Made by a program: the position numbers and the translations under genes. From contig NC_011894.1 in the NCBI RefSeq assembly GCF_000022085.1, forward strand, positions 3,959,001 to 4,023,000: a stretch of 64,000 nt of DNA, in the 5' to 3' direction. This DNA is from Methylobacterium nodulans ORS 2060. GTDB lineage: Bacteria > Pseudomonadota > Alphaproteobacteria > Rhizobiales > Beijerinckiaceae. Shown here in pieces: positions 1 to 8,400 of this stretch. The notes below the pieces were generated by a model that had not been told where the DNA came from, did not search any database, and was given only the letters and a program-made list of their open reading frames with translations. Within the stretch, counting starts at the first letter, position 1, and each line of letters opens with the position of its first letter.

Positions 1-1
1 T

Positions 2-1612
2 GAACGCGAGACCCTGATCGAGACCGCCCGCGTCGAGACGGACCGGATCAGAAAGGAGGCCGAGGAAGCCGCCAAGCGGACAGCAGTCAGCCAGGACTTC
101 ATCGCGGCGATGATCAACGCCGAGAGCGGCGGAAACCGCTTCGCCAAGAACCCGCGCTCGAGCGCCACCGGGCTCGGCCAGTTCATCGACGAGACCTGGG
201 AGCGGCTGTTCCGCAAGACCTTCCCCGAGCGCGCGGCGGGCATGGATCGGGATCAAATCCTGGCTCGCCGCACGGATCGCGAGGACAGCATCGCGCTGAT
301 CCGGGTCTATGCCGAAGAAAACCGGCGCGCCCTGGAGCGCGCCAACCTTCCGACCACCAACCGGAACCAGTACCTCGCATGGTTCGCCGGCGCCGACCGC
401 GCCATCCGGCTGTTGAACGCCGATCCGACCGAGCCTGCCGCGGCCTATTTCGGCCGCAAGGCCATCGCCGCCAATCCGACCGTCATCCCCGGCCGCTCGG
501 TGGGCCAGCTGCTCGACTGGGCCGACCGCACCATCAACCAGAACGCTCCGAACATCCGCGCCACCCAGCGGGCAGCCGACGTACTGCGCTCGCAGGTCAC
601 GCTGCAGGAGCAGGCCACCGAGACGGAGGCCCACCGGCAGAAGGTGCAGGAGCTGCTGAACGACGCGATCGAGCGCGGCACCGAGGTCGGCCGGCAGTTC
701 AACACGGCGCAGGAGCTCCTCGCGGCCGACAGCACGAAGCTGACCGACACGGCTCGCAACGAGCGGCAGGCCATCCTCGACGTCGCCGATGCTTACGCGA
801 AGCAGACGGCCGCGCTGGAGACCAGCAAGCTCGGCCGCGACCTGCTGTTCGAGCGCGCCCAGATCGGCCGGACCGATGGCGAGCAGCGCATCGCCTCGCG
901 TCTGCGCGGCACGGGGCTCGGCCTGGATTCGGCCGAGGCGGAAGCGATGCGCCTCAATGACCGGCTGACGGAGACGAAGGATCTCGCCAAGGACGCCTTT
1001 TCCAGCTTCGCGTCCGACATTCGCCGCGGCGTCACCGCGGCGGAGGCGCTCCAGAACGTCATCACCCGCATCGTCGACAAGCTGATGAACAAGGGCATCG
1101 ATACGTTCATCAACTCGATCTTCGATGCTGGTGGCAAGTCGGTCGCCGGCGGGGGTGGTCTCGGCGACTTCTTCAGCGGGATCGGCAAGGCTCTCGGCTT
1201 CGCCACGGGCGGCTACACGGGCCCGGGCGGGAGGTACGAACCTGCTGGCATCGTCCACCGCGGCGAATACGTGTTCGATGCCGCATCAGTGTCGCGGATC
1301 GGCGTCAGCACCCTGGAAGCGATGCGGGCCGGCCTCCGGGGCTATGCCGACGGCGGCTATGTCGGCCCCAGGACCTTTCCGACCATGCCCGCCACCGCGC
1401 CTACGAACGCCAACCAACCCGCAGCCGGCCCGACCTTCATCGCCAACATCACGAGCCAAGCGACCGGCGACCCGGAGGCCGACCAGCGCGCGGCCGCGGC
1501 CAACGCCAAGGCGATGCGGGCCGAATACGAGCGCATGTGGCTGGCGATGGCGCAGCGCGAGATGCGGCCGGGCGGGACGCTGCACGCCGCGGGCGCCCGC
1601 CGGGCGAGCTAG
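2..1612 (+). CDS. Phage tail tape measure protein with lytic transglycosylase domain (5' end outside window)
   Basis: The reading frame is open through the left edge, so only the C-terminal part is seen. Just after the edge is a transglycosylase/lysozyme-like motif (AESGG with the likely catalytic Glu, then GLGQF), followed by long Gln/Ala/Glu-rich coiled coil. The C terminus has the Gly-rich GGYTGPGG / HRGEYVF / ADGGYVG pattern typical of lambda gpH-like tape measures. Tape measures set tail length, and embedded transglycosylases help DNA entry through the peptidoglycan. It lies directly upstream of M-L-K-I-J homologues, as expected for gene H. The family call is firm; the full length is unknown. 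Confidence 0.88.
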   Translation, partial: ERETLIETARVETDRIRKEAEEAAKRTAVSQDFIAAMINAESGGNRFAKNPRSSATGLGQFIDETWERLFRKTFPERAAGMDRDQILARRTDREDSIALIRVYAEENRRALERANLPTTNRNQYLAWFAGADRAIRLLNADPTEPAAAYFGRKAIAANPTVIPGRSVGQLLDWADRTINQNAPNIRATQRAADVLRSQVTLQEQATETEAHRQKVQELLNDAIERGTEVGRQFNTAQELLAADSTKLTDTARNERQAILDVADAYAKQTAALETSKLGRDLLFERAQIGRTDGEQRIASRLRGTGLGLDSAEAEAMRLNDRLTETKDLAKDAFSSFASDIRRGVTAAEALQNVITRIVDKLMNKGIDTFINSIFDAGGKSVAGGGGLGDFFSGIGKALGFATGGYTGPGGRYEPAGIVHRGEYVFDAASVSRIGVSTLEAMRAGLRGYADGGYVGPRTFPTMPATAPTNANQPAAGPTFIANITSQATGDPEADQRAAAANAKAMRAEYERMWLAMAQREMRPGGTLHAAGARRAS

Positions 1613-1821
1613 TCGGTCCGCGTGATCTCGATCTCGAAGGAGCCGAGCGGCTGCCCGTCGTGAGTTAGATTGTCCAGGTTGAACATAAGACTTCGCGCCC
1701 CATGATTGTGCGCGAAGGCAACCAGTTCGAAGAGCGCCTTCTGAACGTCCGGCGGCCAGCGTGTGACCGGCGTTGGTCTCGGGACTTCGGGCTTCTTCTC
1801 CTCCGACACTGGGCTCTCCAT
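1609..1821 (-). CDS. Small hypothetical protein antisense to the tail operon
   Basis: A 70-aa frame begins at ATG 1821 (MESPVSEEKKPEV) and ends within the stop region of the tape measure gene. The composition looks protein-like (WPPDVQKALFELVAF, then SFEIEITRTD), unlike the Arg/Pro-rich shadow frames nearby. It is the only gene in the tail block facing the other way. No family is recognised. It could be a small phage moron or regulatory gene, and a fortuitous frame cannot be excluded. Confidence 0.45.
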   Translation of the reverse strand: MESPVSEEKKPEVPRPTPVTRWPPDVQKALFELVAFAHNHGARSLMFNLDNLTHDGQPLGSFEIEITRTD

Positions 1822-1913
1822 CGGGTTGGGTGGCCCCGCCGATGGTGAAAGGGCCGGGTGAGCGACGCAAGCTCCCCGGTCCACTCCTGCATCCACTCAC
1901 ACAGGACCCCCTC

Positions 1914-2216
1914 ATGAACCGCCGCTCGCTGCTGGCGATGCTCGGGCTCGCACCCGTGGCCGCACCCGCCGCCCTGGCCTCCGCGAAGGAGGTCGTGGAC
2001 CCGTCTTGGACGGGCATGCTCGCGCCGCCCGGCGAGCCTTGGGATCTGTACTTCGACGGCGACATGTTCCGCGCCGGTTCGATCACCGCCGACAAGATCC
2101 AGCCCGGCAGCATCAGTATCAGCAAGATCTCCGACCCCCGCGCCTTCGAGACGCCGCTCGCCCCCCTCTGCACCGGTCAGGACCGCCTGATCGGTGCCCT
2201 CAGCTTCGGCGCCTGA
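1914..2216 (+). CDS. Small exported phage protein with tail-tip-like GSITADKI motif
   Basis: A 100-aa protein starts at ATG 1914. Its N terminus has MNRRSLLAML followed by an Ala-rich hydrophobic stretch ending ALASA, which resembles a Sec or Tat signal peptide. The mature part contains RAGSITADKIQPGSI, the same short motif repeated many times in the giant J-like protein downstream. It lies in the tail operon between tape measure and M. Its role is unknown; the shared motif suggests a structural tail-tip role, and in a virion protein the leader-like segment may simply be a hydrophobic N terminus. Confidence 0.6.
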   Translation: MNRRSLLAMLGLAPVAAPAALASAKEVVDPSWTGMLAPPGEPWDLYFDGDMFRAGSITADKIQPGSISISKISDPRAFETPLAPLCTGQDRLIGALSFGA

Positions 2217-2274
2217 CGGCCCCGTCCCGTCGCGGCCCCGGGAATGGGCCGGCAGCACACCCTAGGAGCAGCCC

Positions 2275-2598
2275 GTGAAGAAGCCCCCGATCGACCGCAA
2301 GGCCGAGGACGCCCAAGTGCCGCCTGTGCCTCCGCCGGCACCCGAGGCCGCCGCGCAGGCCTCCGGCGACGTGCCGATGCCCACGGTCGAGAACAACCCG
2401 CCCTGCGTCTTCAAGCCGGGCGCCGGCATCACCACGGGCGACGTGATCGAGATCGCCCTGATGTTCTGGATCCAGCTCACCAACAGCCCGGTCCAGGTCG
2501 AGAAGGGCGCCCTGCGCAGCGTCACCCTCGCGCCCGAGCGGGTCGAGCAGCTCAGCGACAGCGCCCGCCGCTTCATGACCCCTCTGGGGCAGCACTAA
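2275..2598 (+). CDS. Hypothetical tail-operon protein
   Basis: A 107-aa protein with GTG start, preceded by AGGAG seven bases upstream. The N terminus is Pro/Ala/Lys-rich and probably disordered. A compact C-terminal domain follows (FKPGAGITTGDVIEIALMF, then ERVEQLSDSARRF). It is tightly packed between tail genes on the same strand, so it is probably a tail component or assembly factor. No family is recognised. Confidence 0.6.
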   Translation: MKKPPIDRKAEDAQVPPVPPPAPEAAAQASGDVPMPTVENNPPCVFKPGAGITTGDVIEIALMFWIQLTNSPVQVEKGALRSVTLAPERVEQLSDSARRFMTPLGQH

Positions 2599-2624
2599 CC
2601 GCCTGACAGGCCAGGAGCAGATCG

Positions 2625-3014
2625 ATGGCAGATCAGACCCTACAGCTCGACCTCAACGCGACCGCGGTCCAGCGCGGCACGCCCGTGGCGGTGTTCCGCC
2701 GCGGGTTTGATGCCTTCGCGATGCGCGGTCCCGTCCAGATCCAGGGTAAGGACGGCACCTCCGTGCAGGGCGTGATCGTCTCCACCGAGGTCGGCCGCTT
2801 CTTCAATCTCTGCCAGCGCTTCGTCGGGCAGAACGTGTTCGCCGCGCCGGCCGCCGCGGCGACGCCGGGCTACTTCGCCCCGGACGCGGCGCTGTTCGAT
2901 GCGATGGAGAAGGAGTACGGCCGCGAGGCGCTCTACCCGCTGGAGCCCTACACCGTGCTGATGGTGACTGTCCCCATGCAGTCGCCCACGCCCATGCCGC
3001 TCGGGACGGCATAG
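2625..3014 (+). CDS. Hypothetical tail-operon protein
   Basis: A 129-aa protein with ATG start and an AGGAG site (CAGGAGCAGATCG) upstream. It opens with MADQTLQLDLNATAVQRG and has no signal peptide or membrane segment. The next gene starts three bases after its stop, consistent with translational coupling to the M homologue. No family is recognised; position suggests a virion or tail assembly role. Confidence 0.6.
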   Translation: MADQTLQLDLNATAVQRGTPVAVFRRGFDAFAMRGPVQIQGKDGTSVQGVIVSTEVGRFFNLCQRFVGQNVFAAPAAAATPGYFAPDAALFDAMEKEYGREALYPLEPYTVLMVTVPMQSPTPMPLGTA

Positions 3015-3017
3015 GCC

Positions 3018-3383
3018 TTGGCCTTTCCCTCGTTCCCGACGCTCGGGATCCAACCCTACGGGCCGGTCACCACCGGCTCGTCCAAGCCGGCGAAGGTCGC
3101 GGTGCTCACTGCGACCTTCGGGGACCGATACTCGCAGCGGACCGGCGACGGCATCAATCCGCTGACGCGGGACTTCAATTATCGATCGGTCCCGCTCCGG
3201 TCCGACAAGCTCAGGCAGCTTGAAGACTTCCTGATCAGCCGGAAGGGCTACCTGCCCTTCATGTTCCTCGTCCCCTTCGAGGACGCTCCGCGGCAGTTCA
3301 TCTGCGACACTTGGACCACGGACTACGCGAACCCGCTGCACAGCACGCTGACGGCGACGTTCAAGGAGAACTTCGACCCGTGA
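3018..3383 (+). CDS. Phage minor tail protein M homologue
   Basis: A 121-aa protein beginning at TTG 3018. The pattern GIQPYGPV, VAVLTATFGDRYSQR, and the C-terminal FICDTWTTDYANP followed by TATFKENF resemble lambda gpM/DUF2460-like minor tail proteins of the tail-tip complex. Size and location immediately before L fit. Its stop overlaps the GTG start of the next gene. Confidence 0.75.
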   Translation: MAFPSFPTLGIQPYGPVTTGSSKPAKVAVLTATFGDRYSQRTGDGINPLTRDFNYRSVPLRSDKLRQLEDFLISRKGYLPFMFLVPFEDAPRQFICDTWTTDYANPLHSTLTATFKENFDP

Positions 3384-4111
3384 CCTCGCCGAATACCGCT
3401 CTCATCCGCGCGGGCCAGAGCCTCACGCCGGGCGATCTCGTCGCGCTGTTCATCATCGACCTCAGCCCGATCCGCGTGAACCAGCAGTTCGCGTTCACGT
3501 CCGAGGCGGACCGGGCGCGCGGCCCGCTGACGTTCCGGGGCGTGACCTACACGCCGCTCGACGTGAAGGCCGAAGGCTTCGAGATGACCGGCCACGGGCA
3601 GATGCCCCAGCCCAAGATCAGCGTCTCGAACGCCACCCGGCTGATGTCGTCGGCGACCCTGCTCTACCAGGACCTGATCGGCGCCCGGCTCATCCGCACG
3701 CGCACCTACGCGCAGTTCCTGGACGGCGGTGAGACACCCGATCCCGAGGCGGCCTACGCGCAGGACATCTACCGCTTCGAGCAGAAGGTCGAGCACTCGA
3801 AGCACCAGATCGTCTGGAACCTCGCGGCCGACATGGATCAGGAGGGCCGCGAGCTGCCCGCCCGGCTGATCGTCCGCGACATCTGCCTGTGGCGGTACCG
3901 GCGCTGGGACGCTGAGAAGGGGGACTGGGACTATTCCCACGTGCAGTGCCCCTACACGGGCGCTCAGGCCTACGACCGGTTCGGCAATCCCACCACGCCC
4001 GACAAGGATGAGCCCAGCCGGCACGTCACCACCTGCTGCAAGGTCCGCTTCGGCGCCGACGTGCAGCTGCCCTTCGGAGGCTTTCCCGGTGTCGCTCGCG
4101 TTCGCGTTTGA
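3380..4111 (+). CDS. Phage minor tail protein L homologue
   Basis: A 243-aa protein starting at GTG 3380, overlapping the upstream stop (GTGA). It carries FRGVTYTPLDVKAEGFEMTG and a Cys-rich C-terminal region (RDICLWRYRRWD, HVQCPYTG, TTCCKVRFG), typical of lambda gpL, which binds an Fe-S cluster through conserved cysteines. It would form part of the tail-tip hub between M and K. Confidence 0.85.
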   Translation: MTSPNTALIRAGQSLTPGDLVALFIIDLSPIRVNQQFAFTSEADRARGPLTFRGVTYTPLDVKAEGFEMTGHGQMPQPKISVSNATRLMSSATLLYQDLIGARLIRTRTYAQFLDGGETPDPEAAYAQDIYRFEQKVEHSKHQIVWNLAADMDQEGRELPARLIVRDICLWRYRRWDAEKGDWDYSHVQCPYTGAQAYDRFGNPTTPDKDEPSRHVTTCCKVRFGADVQLPFGGFPGVARVRV

Positions 4112-4907
4112 CGACGGCCTCACCACCCGCTGGAGCGCCGCGGTGGACGCGCACAAGCGCCACGCGCACGCGGAATGGCCGCGCGAGGCCGGCGGCCTGA
4201 TCCGCGCGGACGGCGCCTACGCGCCGCTGCGCAACATCGCCGATGACCCGCTGACGGAGTTCGAGACCGATCCGGCCGAGGTCGAGGCGGTGAGCGGGCA
4301 GCGCTACCTCGCGGTGCTGCACTCGCACTGCTCGGTCGAGGATCCGGCGACCGGCAAGGTCATCCCGCCGCCGGACTGCCCCTCGGGCGCCGACATGGAG
4401 GCGCAGATGGCCACGGCGGTGCCGTGGGGCATCTCGCTGTGCCTCTCGACCGGCTGCGCCGATCCGTTCTGGTTCGGCGATCAGGTGCCGCGCCCGCCGC
4501 TGCTCGGCCGCCGGTTCCGGCACGGGGTCAACGACTGCTATTCGCTCGGCCGCGATTGGCACCGCGAGGTGGCCGGGATCAAGATCCCCGACTTCGTGCG
4601 TGACCCGGACTGGTGGCAGCCGCGGGAAGGCCAGCCCCGACTCGACCTGTATCGCGACGGCTTCGAGCGGGCGGGCTTCCGGCGCGTCGAGCGCGGCCCC
4701 GAGGGCCCGCTGCCCGGCGACTGCTTCCTGTGCCGCGTCCGCTCCCCCGTGCTGAACCACGGCGGCATCTACATCGGGGGCGGCCTCATCCTGCACCACC
4801 TCGCGCACCAGCTCTCCGGTCGGGACCCCGCCGCGGTCTGGCGGAGCAAGCTCGACTTCCTGGTGCGCCACACGGATCTGCCCGACGACTGGAGGCCTCC
4901 GGCATGA
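4089..4907 (+). CDS. Phage tail assembly protein K homologue (JAB/MPN + NlpC/P60)
   Basis: A 272-aa protein from GTG 4089, overlapping the L homologue. The N-terminal half is a JAMM/MPN+ metalloprotease-like domain: REAGGLI supplies the Glu, LHSH the metal histidines, and PSGADME the Ser/Asp of the SxxD motif. The C-terminal half is NlpC/P60-like, with NDCYSLGRDW (catalytic Cys) and NHGGIYIG (His). This domain pair is diagnostic of gpK. Its stop overlaps the next start. Confidence 0.88.
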   Translation: MSLAFAFDDGLTTRWSAAVDAHKRHAHAEWPREAGGLIRADGAYAPLRNIADDPLTEFETDPAEVEAVSGQRYLAVLHSHCSVEDPATGKVIPPPDCPSGADMEAQMATAVPWGISLCLSTGCADPFWFGDQVPRPPLLGRRFRHGVNDCYSLGRDWHREVAGIKIPDFVRDPDWWQPREGQPRLDLYRDGFERAGFRRVERGPEGPLPGDCFLCRVRSPVLNHGGIYIGGGLILHHLAHQLSGRDPAAVWRSKLDFLVRHTDLPDDWRPPA

Positions 4908-5473
4908 TGCGGACCGTCCGCCTCTACGGCTCGCTGGCCGAGAAGTTCGGCCCCAGCTTCCGCCTCGAGGTGAGGAGCCTTGCCGAGGCCTGCCGCGCGC
5001 TCGGCGCTCAGCTGCCGGGCTTCCGCCAAGCGATCGAGGAAGGCAAGTTCCGGGTCGTGTGCGGGAAGAGCACCCGCTCGAAGAGGGCGCTCCACCTCGA
5101 CAAGGATCTCATCACCTTCGGGCTGCCCGAGGGCGACCTGCACATCGTGCCGGTGATCCGGGCCCGCAAGTCCGGCCTGTCGGTCGGCAAGATCATCGTC
5201 GGCACGCTGATCGCGGTCGCCACCTGGTGGATGGGCGGCCCGGCGTGGCTGATCAGCATGGGCGCCATGGTTGCCCTCCAGGGCGTGTCCTCCCTCCTCA
5301 GCCCCAAGAAGAAGACCGAGAAGCAGAAGAAGTCCTACATGTTCCAGGGCGCCGATAACGTCTCGGAGCAGGGCATTCCCGTTCCTCTCATCTACGGGCG
5401 CGCCATGGTGAACCCGATCACGATCTCTGCTGGCGTGACCACGGCCAACAGCACCGGCCTGCCGACCGCGTAG
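4904..5473 (+). CDS. Phage tail assembly protein I homologue
   Basis: A 189-aa protein starting MMRTVRLYGSL at ATG 4904, overlapping the K stop. A ubiquitin-like N-terminal region is followed by a hydrophobic segment (KIIVGTLIAVATWWMGG), a basic KKKTEKQKK stretch, and a C-terminal QGIPVPLIYGRA motif typical of lambda gpI. It acts in tail-tip assembly immediately before J. Confidence 0.85.
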   Translation: MMRTVRLYGSLAEKFGPSFRLEVRSLAEACRALGAQLPGFRQAIEEGKFRVVCGKSTRSKRALHLDKDLITFGLPEGDLHIVPVIRARKSGLSVGKIIVGTLIAVATWWMGGPAWLISMGAMVALQGVSSLLSPKKKTEKQKKSYMFQGADNVSEQGIPVPLIYGRAMVNPITISAGVTTANSTGLPTA

Positions 5474-5480
5474 GGACATC

Positions 5481-8400
5481 ATGGACAGCTTCGAACGCGA
5501 TCCGGCCGCCGCTGTGGACGACGACGCGCGTCAGGACGCCCCCATCCGGGGCAGGAAGTCCTCTTCCGGCCGCGGCAAGACCGGCGGCTCGGGCTCGAAC
5601 GCGCCCGACACCCTGTTCTCGAACGCGACGGTCCGCCTGGTGGACCTGCTCGGCGAGGGCGAGATCACGGGCGTCGTCGGTGGCCTGAAGGGCGTCTACC
5701 TCAACGACGTCCCGGTCCAGAACGCGGACGGCTCGTTCAACTTCAAGGGCCTGAGCGCCGACTTCCGCACCGGCACGCCGGATCAGTCCTACATGCCGGG
5801 CTTCCCGGACGTGGAGACGCCGCGGGAGGTCGGGGTCAAGGTCAGCAAGGCGACGCCGGTCACCGCCGCGATCAGCGACGGCGAGGCGGACCGGGCCCGC
5901 GTCATCATCGAGCTGCCGGCCCTGTTCCTGGCCAAGAACGACGGCTCGGTCCGCCAGAACAGCGTCAGCTTCCGGATCGAGGCTCGCTACTCGGGCGGAC
6001 CGTGGGTGAACCAACTCGGCGACCTCACCATCACCGGCAAGAACACCTCGCCCTACTTCGTGTCCTACGAGGTCGCCCTGCCGCGCAACCCGGCCGGGTC
6101 GAGCCCGCCCTGGCAGGTGCGCGTCACGCGCCTGACCGACGACACCGACGGCTTCAACACCAGCCAGGACAAGTGGACCAGCCAGAGCGACCTGATCTTC
6201 TCCTCGCTCACCGCGATCCAGGACGCCAAGTTCAGCTATCCGCATTCGGCCCTGGTCGGCCTGACCGCCGACGCGAGCAACTTCGGCTCCTCGGTGCCGG
6301 CCCGGACCTACCTGGTGGACGGCCTGCTCATCAAGGTGCCGTCGAACTACGATCCGGTCGCGCGCACCTACTCCGGCATCTGGGACGGGACGTTCAAGGA
6401 GGAGTGGTCGGACAATCCGGCTTGGGTCTTCTTCGACGTGCTGTGGAACGACCGCTACGGCCTGGGCGAGTTCATCAGCGTCGAGAGCATCGACAAGTGG
6501 ACGCTCTACGAGATCGGCCGCTACTGCGACGTGCTGGTCTCGGACGGCAAGGGCGGCCAGGAGCCGCGCTTCCGCTTCAATGCCCAGATCAGCACCCAGC
6601 AGGATGCCTTCGACCTGCTCCAGCAGATCAGCGCCATCTGGCGCGGCATGGCCTACTGGTCCTCGGGCGCGGTCACGGCCACTCAGGACCGCCCGGACGA
6701 CGTCCGCCAGCTGGTCACGCCCGCCAACGTCATCGACGGGCTGATCACCTACAGCTCCTCGGGGCGCAAGGCCCGCCACACCGTGGCGCTGGTCAGCTGG
6801 ACCGACCCGGACAATCTGTTCAAGCCGCAGATCGAGGTCGTTGAGCACGGCGAGGGCATTGCCCGCTACGGCTACAACCCGACCAAGATCGACCTGCTCG
6901 GCTGCACCTCGCGTGGGCAGGCGCATCGCGAGGGCCTGTGGCGCCTCCTGGTCGAGAACTATGCGACGCAGACCGCCACCTACCGGGCGGGCCTCGACCA
7001 TGCCGTGCGGCGCCCCGGCGACATCATCGCCATCGCCGACCCGCAGATCAGCAACATCGACGCCGGCGGGCGCCTCAAGGCCGGCTCGACGGCCTCGACC
7101 CTCCTCCTCGATCGGCCGGTCACCCTGAAGAGCGGCGTGCCCTACGAGATCTCCGTCACCCTGCCGGACGGCAGCGTGGCGGAGCGGCAGATCAAGACGC
7201 TAGCCGGCGTCGACCTCACCGAGGTCAGCGTCTCGCCCGCGCTGCCGGCCGTGCCGGATGCCGCGGCGGTGTGGCAGATCGCCGGCGAGGTGGTGCCGCA
7301 GCTGTTCCGGATCGTCGGCATCAAGGAGGTCGAGCCGCACATCTACGAGATCCAGGCGCTCCAGCACGAGCCCTCGATCTATGCGGCGGTGGACGACGGC
7401 GCGGCCTTCGAGCCGCTGAACATCAGCGAGTTCCCGAACGTCGTTCTCGCCCCGACGAACCTCACGGTGAGGGAGAGCACCTACTTCGAGAACAACCTGC
7501 CGCGGCAGAGCCTTCTCCTCAGCTGGACGGCCGGCCAGCCCTTCAACTCGGTTGCCTACTACGTCACGGCCATCAAGCCGAACGGCTCGCTGGTGACCCT
7601 GCCCAAGACCAGCTCCACCTCGGTGGAGTTCCTCGACGCGGCGACCGGCGAGTGGACCTTCATCGTCCAGGCCGAGGGGTTGAACGGCCGCCTCTCGGAC
7701 GCCGTCCAGACCACCTACACGGTCCAGGGCTGGGAAGGGCTTGCCGGGCCGACCGTCACCGGCCTGCAGGTCAAGGGCGGCGGCAGCGTCTTCACCGGGC
7801 GGAGCTGCACCCTGGAGTGGGGCCTGACCTGGCCGGCGGACGTGAGGCCCTACGAGGTCGGCTACGCCTTCCGGGTGTTCGACGCGGACACCAACGCGCT
7901 CCTCCACACCGAGATCATCACGGCCGCGCAGGCGACCTACGACTACGAGGAGAACCTCAACGAGGGCGGCCCGCGGCGGCGCTTCCGGGTCTCGGTGGCG
8001 GCGCGCGACGCGATCGGCCGCGAGAGCCAGCCGGCAGTGCTGGTCGTCTCGAACCCGCCGCCCGGCGTGGTCGTCCCCAGCGCCACCTGGACGACGGAGA
8101 GCATCGCGGTCCAGTACACCCCGCCGGGGGACCCGGATCTCCGGGGCGCCCTCATCTGGGTCAGCAGGACGTCCGGCTTCAACCCGCTGACGACGGCGCC
8201 GGTCTACGACGGGCCGAATACTCTCCAGTTCTTCACGGCTGATCCGGACACATGGTACTACGTCCGGGTCGCGCTCTACGATGACTTCGGCAAGAACCCG
8301 GCCGAGCTGAACATCTCGGGCGAGGTGGCGGTCCGCACGAACGACCTCATCATCGACGTCCAGGCGCCCGACATCCCGACCGGGCTCAACCTGACGACGG

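Noticed and set aside
5418..7001. 527-codon minus-strand frame antisense to J
   Set aside because: Same shadow-frame composition; no ribosome site or recognisable motif.
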